64,000 nucleotides of DNA from Labedaea rhizosphaerae. GTDB taxonomy: Bacteria > Actinomycetota > Actinomycetes > Mycobacteriales > Pseudonocardiaceae. Both the position numbers and the translations under genes were made by a program. Location: contig NZ_SNXZ01000003.1 of the NCBI RefSeq assembly GCF_004362825.1, forward strand, positions 844,784 through 908,783, given 5' to 3'. The notes below the pieces were generated by a model. It ran no database searches. It saw nothing but the letters and a program-made list of their open reading frames with translations, and was not told the origin of the DNA. This document shows, piece by piece, positions 57,617-64,000 of the stretch. The stretch's first letter is position 1, and each line of letters begins with the position of its first letter.

Positions 57617-58447
57617 TCAGTGTTCGCTGCTGAAGAACCGTAGCAACAGTGGGCCGATGGTCTGTGGGTCGACGACGTGATCCGGCCCGTCGAGGGTCTC
57701 CCGTTGAGCGTGGGGTAGTAGGTCTGCAAGCTCGTCGGCTGCGCGGTCGAAGAAGTCCGAGGGCAGGCCTGCCATGTAGGGGACCGTGATCGGTCCTCCG
57801 GTGGTGACCAGGACCGGTTGGGTGACCGTTGCCAGTCGATCGGTCGGCAACTGGTAGCGGTTGTGGAAGACGCTGTCGTGGACCAGCGTGGGCGCGAGGG
57901 CGACCGAATCCGCCCAATGCGACGTCTGCTTGCCTGCCGCTTTCCTGGCCGCGATGTTGTCGTCGGAAGCGCCGGACAGGCGCATGAACAGTTCGAGAAC
58001 CTCCTCGTCTCGCCCGGCGTCGAAGGCGTGTCGGGTGTCCGCGATGTACTCCTCGAATCGCGGGCGTATGTCGTCCCCGACCGCGTAGGGCACCTCCCAC
58101 ACGGCGATCGTGTCGATGGCTGACCCGGCCGCGGCTTCCAGCGCCAGCGCGCCACCAGAGGACGCCCCGAACAGGTGTGCCGAGCCACCCGCCTCCGCGA
58201 TCAACGCATCCAGGTCCTCGATCTCTCTTTCCACGGCGTAGGGCTCGGTGAAGCCGCTCGCGCCGCGCCCCCGACGGGCATAGTTGTAGACCGTGAAGTG
58301 CTCGGCGAGAGCAGGTACCAAGGGAGCGTTCTCGGCTCCGTCGTCCAGCGCGCCGCCTACCAGGACAACAGCCGGGCCGCTTCCCTTCCGGTCGTAGGCG
58401 ATGGTGGTGCCATCGTTTGATGTCACGCGAAAGTCCATCTCGTTCAT
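57617..58447 (-). CDS. Alpha/beta hydrolase
   Basis: A 276-residue hydrolase. Oxyanion region VVLVGGALDDGAENAPLVPA, nucleophile elbow FGASSGGALALEAAAG (G-x-S-x-G form GASSG), acid and His in the last third (GPDHVVDPQTIGPLLLRF). ATG 58447 is used. It is intact. A truncated relative of its first 45 residues lies at 59279-59418. Both lie next to HxlR and ABC genes, the usual cassette for a hydrolase under an HxlR regulator. Confidence 0.87.
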   Translation of the reverse strand: MNEMDFRVTSNDGTTIAYDRKGSGPAVVLVGGALDDGAENAPLVPALAEHFTVYNYARRGRGASGFTEPYAVEREIEDLDALIAEAGGSAHLFGASSGGALALEAAAGSAIDTIAVWEVPYAVGDDIRPRFEEYIADTRHAFDAGRDEEVLELFMRLSGASDDNIAARKAAGKQTSHWADSVALAPTLVHDSVFHNRYQLPTDRLATVTQPVLVTTGGPITVPYMAGLPSDFFDRAADELADLLPHAQRETLDGPDHVVDPQTIGPLLLRFFSSEH

Positions 58448-58474
58448 CTCACATCTCCGTTCGAGAGGTTTGTC

Positions 58475-59235
58475 TCAGCGCCTGAGCAGCGTGCCGACGA
58501 CGGCCTCGGTGCGCGACCACCGCGCCCTTGCGATCACGGCCGCCACGACGAGACAGGCGAGCGGCAGCCAAGGGCTCTGCTCGAGCCCTCGGCGATCACC
58601 TTCCCGTGGTCGATCACCGCTATCCGGTCGGCCAGCTGGTCGGCCTCGTCGAGGTACTGCGTGGTCAGCAACACGGTGGCGCCCTCGGCGACCATGCCCC
58701 TGACGATCTCCCAGACGTGGTTCCTGCTGCGCGGGTCGAGCCCAGTCGTGGGCTCGTCGAGGAAGATCAGTTCGGGGGTGACGACAAGGCTCGCCGCGAT
58801 GTCGATGCGCCGGCGCATCCCGCCGGAGTACTTCTTCACCTGCCGATCGGCTGCCTCGGCAAGACCAAACGCGTCGAGCAGGTCGGCCGCCCGCTCCCTG
58901 CCTCGGCGGCGTGAGTAGCCGAGCAGCCTGGCGAGCAGCACAGGTTCTCCACCCCGGTGAGGTCCTCGTCAACCGACGCGAACTGCCCGGTGAGGCCCAC
59001 CCTGCTCCGCACCGCCTGGGCGTCACGCACGACGTCGTAGCCGAGCACTTGCGCCTCTCCGGCGTCGGGGTGCAGGAGCGTCGCCAGTATGCGGATCGTG
59101 GTGGTCTTGCCCGCCCCGTTCGGACTGAGCACGCCGTACACGCCCCGGCGCTCACGGCCAGGTCCACACCGGCGACCGCGTGGGTCTTGCCGAGCTCTTC
59201 TTCAACCCGCTCGTCTCGATCGCGAACTTTCCCAT
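58475..59235 (-). pseudogene. Fused remnant of a drug-resistance ABC ATPase and permease (DrrAB-like)
   Basis: From ATG 59235 (MGKFAIETSGL) the ATPase is spread over three frames: first a switch near 59,190, then [20 protein letters not shown] (Walker A), then a switch near 58,940, then [20 protein letters not shown] (signature), [17 protein letters not shown] (Walker B), [20 protein letters not shown]. After [12 protein letters not shown] the text jumps to the tail of a permease ([20 protein letters not shown] ... TLLRR). So it has at least two frameshifts and a deletion joining the ATPase to the permease end. It was once a daunorubicin-type exporter. Confidence 0.8.
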
Positions 59236-59278
59236 GGGTTCGATTCCTTCTCTCGGTGTTGCGAACGGATTGGTTGAG

Positions 59279-59418
59279 CACGGTGCGCGGCCAGCGCCTC
59301 GGCGAGTGGGGCGTTCTCCGTTCCGTCGTCGAGACCGCCGCCGACCAGGATCACCGGGGGCCGTCGCCGTGCGTGTGTAGCCGATGACGGTGCCGTCGGC
59401 GGAGGTCACAGTGACCAT
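59279..59418 (-). pseudogene. 5' fragment of a second alpha/beta hydrolase
   Basis: Starts MVTVTSADGTVIGYTRT and then, in another frame, VILVGGGLDDGTENAPLAEA, matching the first 45 residues of the hydrolase at 57617. It has a frameshift and then breaks off. Divergent from the HxlR gene. Confidence 0.7.
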
Positions 59419-59419
59419 A

Positions 59420-59434
59420 CTCCTAATGTAGGAG
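59420..59434. promoter_or_regulatory. Inverted repeat, likely HxlR operator
   Basis: CTCCTA-ATG-TAGGAG: perfect 6-bp arms, 3-nt centre, between the hydrolase fragment and the HxlR start. Confidence 0.55.
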
Positions 59435-59468
59435 CATGAACACCTGTTGTGCAAGTACACTCGGGTGC

Positions 59469-60251
59469 ATGAGCAAGAAGCGGTTGTTCGACGACCCCTG
59501 CGGCATCGCGCGAGCGCTGAACGCGGTCGGCGAGCGGTGGGCGTTGCTCGTCGTGCGGGAGCTGGTCTTCGGCCCGAAGCGCTACTCCGACCTGCACCGC
59601 GGGCTGCCGCAGATGAGCCAGAACGTCCTCGCGCAGCGGTTGCGCGAGCTCGAAGCCGACGGCCTGGTGCGGCGAAGGCGCCTGGGACCGCCTGCGCCCG
59701 CCGCCGTGTATGAACTCACCGAGCGCGGGCAGGAACTGGAGCCCGTGCTCCGCGCGCTCGCCCACTGGGGCAGCCGCGCACCGCTGCCCGAGGACGGCGC
59801 GGCGGAACTGAGCGTCGACGCGCTGCTGTTCGCCCTGCGCGCCACCTTCGATCCGGCACTGGCGGGTGAGCTGTCGCTGCGCTGCCAGCTGGACGTCGCG
59901 GGCGATCGGTTCCGCATCACCGTTGCGGGCGGGCGCCTCGAGTTGGACCGCGGTGAGCACGCCGAACCCGATGCGTTGCTGACCGTGCCGGAGGCGGCGA
60001 CGTTGCGCGATCTGGTGTTCGCTGGTGCGGCGCTGCACGACGCCGTCGAGCGGGCAGACACCGAGGTGGCGGGCGATACCGCGCGGCTCGCCGCACTGCT
60101 GCGCTGCTTTCCCGCAGCCGTGCGGTATCCGGCGCCACAGGACCCCGGGCCGCCGGATCCCGTGTCGCCGGGCCCCGTTTCACCTAGCCCCGAGTCACCG
60201 AACGCCGAACACCCGGATCCCGCCGTCAGCGCAAGAAGTCGTCGGGGGTGA
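59469..60251 (+). CDS. HxlR-family regulator with C-terminal sterol-carrier-like domain
   Basis: A 260-residue protein. The HxlR winged helix is at 1-105 (CGIARALNAVGERWALLVVR, VLAQRLRELEADGLVRRRRL, YELTERGQELEPVLRALAHW). Residues about 120-215 (LSVDALLFALRATFDPALAG, ITVAGGRLELDRGEHAEPDA) form an SCP2-like ligand pocket, common in this HxlR subfamily. The last 45 residues are Pro-rich. ATG 59469 (MSKKRLFDDPCG) is used. It probably controlled the divergent hydrolase now reduced to a fragment. Confidence 0.88.
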   Translation: MSKKRLFDDPCGIARALNAVGERWALLVVRELVFGPKRYSDLHRGLPQMSQNVLAQRLRELEADGLVRRRRLGPPAPAAVYELTERGQELEPVLRALAHWGSRAPLPEDGAAELSVDALLFALRATFDPALAGELSLRCQLDVAGDRFRITVAGGRLELDRGEHAEPDALLTVPEAATLRDLVFAGAALHDAVERADTEVAGDTARLAALLRCFPAAVRYPAPQDPGPPDPVSPGPVSPSPESPNAEHPDPAVSARSRRG

Positions 60252-60453
60252 GCGGCAGTCCGCGGACCCCGGACACCGGTGGCGAGGTTACGCCGGCCGA
60301 CAGTTCAGACTCCGCGGGCTCGCGGAACTCATCGCCGAGACGACGACGCACCACTTGGATAGCGACCCGCAGCTCAACGCCTGGCGCTGGTCCACGACCG
60401 AGCATGATCGACTGTTGCAATAGCCCATCCTCCAACGGACGGATGTCCCTGTG
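60252..60453. other. Intergenic stretch between HxlR gene and transposase remnant
   Basis: No complete gene. A short minus frame ends in GVRGLPLTPDDFLR at 60228, possibly the end of another lost gene. Confidence 0.3.
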
Positions 60454-60927
60454 TCAGCTCGTCATCAGGCTGAGGCGGTGCTGCATGTTCAGCCGGATCT
60501 CGCCGTAGGGCGCGATGTGGGTCCAGAACAGCGGGGTTAGGCCGCGGTGGTCGACCTCGGTCATTTGGTCGGCCCAAGCCTTGTCGGCCAGGACGTCTTG
60601 GACCATCAGAGTGTTCACGTACACCAGCGCTGATTGCAGCACTCTCAGGCACAGCACCGACAGTTCCTGTTCGTCGCGTCGGTTGGTGGCGATGTCGCCG
60701 CCCTGCCGGTGCGCAGCACGGCTTCCTTCAGCATGTCGATCAGCGGCACCGTGCCCCACCGGGTCCGGATCTCCGACTTCAACGCCCGGAGGTTCTTCGG
60801 CTCCGGGGCGGCATCCAGAGGAGTCAGTTTGATCGCGCCCCTGCTTGCTGCGGTCGCGGAACTCCACCCATCCGAGCTGGTCGGCCTGATCGTTCAACGC
60901 GGCGAGCTCCCCGCCCTCACTAGCCAC
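60454..60927 (-). pseudogene. Tn3-family transposase, C-terminal remnant
   Basis: The 3' end reads SVLCLRVLQSALVYVNTLMV, DRGLTPLFWTHI-like text and PYGEIRLNMQHRL, matching the Tn3 TnpA C-terminus. Upstream, in another frame, LTPLDAAPEPKNLRALKSEI, RTRWGTVPLIDMLKEAVLRT matches an earlier TnpA segment. So it has at least two frameshifts and a missing middle; no terminal repeats are seen. Confidence 0.8.
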
Positions 60928-61022
60928 ACCACCGTGTAGGTGGCCATGCCCATCACGACCAGGAGTAGAAGCACCTCGCAGATCCTGCGTGCATTCCTCC
61001 GGCGCTTACGCACGGCAATCAA

Positions 61023-61443
61023 CTAGCCGCCAACCAGGAGAGCCAGCACGACTTGGAGGACCAGCTCACCCGCCAGGTCGAAGGGCTTGAGATTGAGAAA
61101 ACACCAAGAAAACCGTGCTCGTCACGAGATCTCGCATCAACGAGCGGAACGGTCGGCGATGCTTGCGCGGCTCGGCCATGCGGAACAACGGGACAAACCC
61201 CGCAATGATCCTCCAGTAGGCCGATTCGCCAAGCAGGCGACCATTCCAGATGCCGACAGCAGCACCAAGCCAGTGCACCCCGACCAGCCACACCACGTAG
61301 AGAAGCACCGACCCCGCGACCTTGACCCGCCAGAACGACCTGGCAGCGCCCGCCAGCCCCATCCGGCCGGACTTCGTAGCGAGACCCAAGGTTAGTAAAC
61401 AGCCGAACAAGATAAGGGTAGCGAGCTGGCGATTGTCGAACAC
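61023..61443 (-). pseudogene. Small membrane protein gene with a late frameshift
   Basis: From ATG 61443 (MFDNRQLATLILFGCLLTLG) the frame runs through several membrane helices (RVKVAGSVLLYVVWLVGVHW, AYWRIIAGFVPLFRMAEP) to LVTSTVFLVFSQSQ and then leaves the family style. In another frame the text continues LKPFDLAGELVLQVVLALLV to a TAG at 61023-61025. A one-base shift near 61,095 would explain this. Confidence 0.55.
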
Positions 61444-61541
61444 CTGGGCGCATCCTCCACAAAGCGACCATCATCGCCAAGTTGGCGCCGTACTAAGAAG
61501 TCGGTTCCACCAACCAGCCGTTATAGGTTTGCCCGGCATCC

Positions 61542-61778
61542 TTAGTCCCACCGGAACCGTGGACTTGAGGCCATGGGAATCGGCTCGCACTTCTGACACC
61601 CGTAACGTCCAGGTCGGGGAAGAAGGAGCATCTGCCCGCAACCCCGGCAATGGGTCGGCACCTCGAGTGCAGCAGGTACAGCCATATCTACGTCGATCAG
61701 CCCACCGTCGTGTTTCGGGCTCAGGCATTCCTGCGGCGACGGCTGGCGCCGGCTCCGTTCGGCGTGCTGCTTCTGGCG
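61542..61778 (-). pseudogene. CoiA-like protein, C-terminal remnant
   Basis: A frame of about 78 codons ending at TAA 61542-61544 reads QECLSPKHDGGLIDVDMAVP, THCRGCGQMLLLPRPGRYGC, QKCEPIPMASSPRFRWD, collinear with the end of the intact protein at 51648 (about 70% identical by eye). The 5' part is missing. It lies directly left of attachment site E. Confidence 0.8.
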
Positions 61779-61852
61779 CCTCTACTGCCTCGATCTGGTC
61801 CTCGTGAGCCTGCGTCTGCCCTGGTCGCACGCTGGTGCCGCGGTTTGTAGTC

Positions 61853-61898
61853 GATTTAGGTTCCAGCCAGTGAGGGTTCGAGTCCCTTCAGCCCCACC
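61853..61898. other. Attachment core, site E
   Basis: A 46-bp relic (GATTTAGGTTCCAGCCAGTG ... CCCCACC). Left flank GCTGGTGCCGCGGTTTGTAGT is shared with sites B-D; right flank has GGGTGCGAAAACGGGTGCC (61950-61968) and ACGCCGACCGAACGGCCGCC, as after site B. Confidence 0.78.
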
Positions 61899-62343
61899 TA
61901 TCTTGACCTGCGGAAACGCTCAGGTCGGGCTGCCGTCGAGCTAACCGCTGGGTGCGAAAACGGGTGCCAAATTCCACTCAATGTAGTGGCTTGGGAGTGC
62001 TCCAGAGGCATCTGACGCCGACAGCCCGGCCATGACGGACCGCAAGGTAGGCGCGATCACGCCGACCGAACGGCCGCCAGCCATATCTGCACAGCGGCAG
62101 ATGAGTGCGTCGATGGCGGCGCCCCGACACTCGCGCGGCGGCTGCACACCCGTCGCTCTCGTTGGGCGACGGTGATGGACCGTGAAAGTCTCCGAAGACC
62201 TGAATACGGCGTTCGGAGTGTCCGCACCCGATCACGTGAATTCGCCCGGCTCGGGCGTGACCAGCACCGGCGTCCGGCCCACGTGTCTTGGCCCGCACGT
62301 TCGAGCATGGTTGCGGTCCGGCGATCCGGACAAAGGTGCTGAG
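61899..62343. repeat. Right-flank module after site E, then unassigned DNA
   Basis: The first 210 bp match the module after site B closely, to ACAGCGGCAGATGAG. The rest (to 62343) shows no credible gene. The junction where the similarity stops may mark the last chromosome/element border. Confidence 0.5.
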
Positions 62344-64000
62344 CTAATGTCTCCGCATCGACCCGGTGAGGACCGCGCCGTGCACCAAGTCGACAACGCA
62401 GTCCTCCGGCGGCAGGTTCCCGGTGCCGACGATGGCCGCCGGCACACCCGCCTCGCGCAGCAGGATGCCGAGATGGCTGAGCAGCGCACCTTCCTCGAAC
62501 ACGAAACCGTCAACCTGGCCGATGAGCAGCGACAGCACCGCGATCGGCCGAGCCGCCGCGACGATCAGCCCGTCACCGTCACCGTCACCGCCGCCGTCGG
62601 AGTCTGGGTCGATGCGCAGCCGGTCCCGGAGCTGGCGCACCAGCAGCGCCTCCTCGGTGGCTGACACCGGTTGCGCGATGCTGATGATCGGCGCGATGCT
62701 GGACTCGGTGAGCACGTCGTCGATGTCCAGATGCCGCACCCGGCCGCTGGCCAGGCCGGCGCTGAGTACCCGGCCGCCGAGCGCCGTCGGCGCACCGGCC
62801 TCCCCGGTGCTCGGCGCGGAGTAGTCGACGAAGATCAGCCGACCGTCGCTGATCACCCACTCCAGCACTGCGCGCGGGTGCAGTCGCCGCGCGTGCTGGC
62901 GGCTGGTGGCCGTGAGCGCCGCCGCCTGCGCGGCTCCCACCAGCCGGTCGAGCTGCTCGGCGTCGACCGGGCTGGCCTCGCCGAATCCCCGGTTGACCGC
63001 GAGCAGGCCCTCGTCGGACGCCTCCACGTAGACCGATCCGTCGGCGGCCACAGTGGACAGCAGCGCGAGTTCGCCGTGGATGTACTCGCGGCACAGGAAC
63101 GCGAACACCCCGTCGGTGCCGTCGGCCAGCATCCGCACGGTGTCCGGCAGCTCGGCGCGGGTGAGGATGTACTGGCGCTGGGTCGGACTGGAGTCGACCA
63201 CGACCCTGGCCGGCAGTTCCGCGCTCCAGGCCGCCAGCGCGTCGAACGCGGCGCCGGTGTCCCAGTTGACCAACCAGCCGCCGGGCACCGAGGCGCCCTC
63301 GGCCAGCGCGATCGCCCTCGGCAGCCGGCGCTTGGCCCGGATCCGGGTGTAGTCCTCGGCGCAGTCGCCCAGCAACAGGTCGTGCTGGTCGCCCTCGTAC
63401 AGCGGCGACACCCGCAGTCCGTCGGTCGGCGCGGCCGCCCCGACAACCGCGGTGCGCGGCCGGACCTGCACGACCCACAGCCGTTCGCCGTCCCAGGCCC
63501 ACTCCACGTCGTGTCCGGAGCCGTCCCGGGACAGCTCGACCAGCGCGGCGGACAGTCGGGCCCGCCAGCCGTCGACGGCGGTACGCCGGTCGAGGCGTTC
63601 GCCGGTGGGCACCGCCAGCCCTCCCATCAGGTCGGCGCCGTGTCCGGACACCCACTCGACGTAGGCGTCACCGGACGGCTCGCTGAACGCCACGCCGGCG
63701 GTGACCGGCCGGATCGCGTGTTGCACCAGCACGCTGAGGTGGTCGATGCGCGGCACCCGGCCGATCCGCCGGTACTGCCGCAGCGCCCGCGCGCCGAAGC
63801 CGGAGCACCAGACCTGCCAGACCGCCGCGACGATGTCGGCCTCGGCGACGTCGACCAGGCTGTCGAACACCCCGGCGAAGCTCAGGTTGGCGGAGTCCTC
63901 ATCGGACGAGCTGCTGCGCACCACAACCAGCGGCCCCAGCCCGGTGCTCGCGGTCAGCAGTGCGCCGGCCCGCTGCACGTTGGGGCGCAACGGTTGCAGC
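62344..64000 (-). CDS. PEP synthase/rifampicin phosphotransferase-like protein, partial (5' end outside window)
   Basis: The frame is open to the window edge, so the N-terminus lies beyond 64000. About 550 residues are visible: the end of the PPDK-type ATP-grasp domain (WDGERLWVVQVRPRTAVVGA, the usual closing strand WxVQxRP), a middle region, and at the end a swivelling phosphohistidine domain (EGALLSHLGILLREAGVPAA, with the acceptor His in SHLGI). A run of GTCACC repeats near 62,575-62,600 codes an Asp/Gly linker (DGGGDGDGDG). Such enzymes transfer phosphate from ATP to pyruvate, rifampicin or other acceptors. The exact subfamily is uncertain. Confidence 0.8.
   Translation of the reverse strand, partial: LQPLRPNVQRAGALLTASTGLGPLVVVRSSSSDEDSANLSFAGVFDSLVDVAEADIVAAVWQVWCSGFGARALRQYRRIGRVPRIDHLSVLVQHAIRPVTAGVAFSEPSGDAYVEWVSGHGADLMGGLAVPTGERLDRRTAVDGWRARLSAALVELSRDGSGHDVEWAWDGERLWVVQVRPRTAVVGAAAPTDGLRVSPLYEGDQHDLLLGDCAEDYTRIRAKRRLPRAIALAEGASVPGGWLVNWDTGAAFDALAAWSAELPARVVVDSSPTQRQYILTRAELPDTVRMLADGTDGVFAFLCREYIHGELALLSTVAADGSVYVEASDEGLLAVNRGFGEASPVDAEQLDRLVGAAQAAALTATSRQHARRLHPRAVLEWVISDGRLIFVDYSAPSTGEAGAPTALGGRVLSAGLASGRVRHLDIDDVLTESSIAPIISIAQPVSATEEALLVRQLRDRLRIDPDSDGGGDGDGDGLIVAAARPIAVLSLLIGQVDGFVFEEGALLSHLGILLREAGVPAAIVGTGNLPPEDCVVDLVHGAVLTGSMRRH

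Noticed and set aside
60226-60435. A 69-codon minus frame
   Set aside because: No ribosome site and no domain; only its last residues look gene-like, so it is at most a remnant.
54027-61898. Additional tRNA genes at sites B, C, D and E
   Set aside because: Only the 3' half of the tRNA is present; no acceptor 5' strand or D arm precedes any of them.

Overview
The window is about 64 kb of high-GC DNA with GTG/ATG starts, strong AAGGAG-type ribosome sites, a WhiB protein, LytR-CpsA-Psr and mycolate-lineage-style regulators. This fits a filamentous actinomycete; the gene mix (GH92, S1 protease with P domain, paired XRE genes, AICE-type mobile DNA) suggests the Pseudonocardiales, but genus cannot be fixed from sequence reading alone.

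Positions 1-38,160 look like chromosomal backbone. The window opens in the 3' part of a secreted subtilisin (S8) gene, followed by an XRE/TPR regulator divergent from a small CxxC protein. Next is a secreted S1 protease with its own upstream XRE regulator (both genes carry the same palindrome TTAACNGTTAA), a membrane endonuclease/exonuclease/phosphatase protein, a TetR-SDR divergent pair with duplicated operators, an HxlR regulator and a diguanylate cyclase. From 12,277 to 13,784 lies the most unusual object of the window: a tandem array of 23 tiny reading frames (22 intact), each with its own ribosome site, encoding alternately the pentapeptide MSKDL and the hexapeptide MxSKDL, ending in two divergent relatives (MCDKGI, MRINGI) beside an MFS exporter gene. 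Then follow a methyltransferase, a GH3 glycosidase, an SMP-30 protein, and a sugar locus consisting of a GH92 alpha-mannosidase, a LacI repressor and a complete ABC importer, with a LacI-type operator in front of the GH92 gene. A second diguanylate cyclase, an SDR, a phospholipase A2/acyltransferase fusion, an LCP cell-wall ligase, an HTH regulator, a flavin monooxygenase/TetR pair and small conserved genes lead to a tRNA gene with anticodon UAG (38,164).

The tRNA is the attachment site of an integrative element spanning about 38.2-54.1 kb: tyrosine integrase, Nudix, several HTH regulators, excisionase-like protein, WhiB, Spd-like membrane proteins, a TraB/FtsK DNA translocase, an HTH/CxxC operon, and right-end cargo made of a possible HEPN protein, a CoiA-like nuclease and a HicAB toxin-antitoxin pair. 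No replication initiator was recognised.

Beyond the element the 3' part of the tRNA recurs four more times (54,027; 56,224; 57,380; 61,853), each flanked by integrase arm-type direct repeats. The DNA between them carries fragments and cargo: a conserved small protein, a four-domain cold-shock protein, a frameshifted helical-repeat gene, a hydrolase/ABC/HxlR cassette with broken genes, a Tn3 transposase remnant, a frameshifted membrane protein and a CoiA remnant. This is best read as a stack of successive integrations at one tRNA, with decay of the older elements. The window ends inside a PEP-synthase-like gene on the minus strand.
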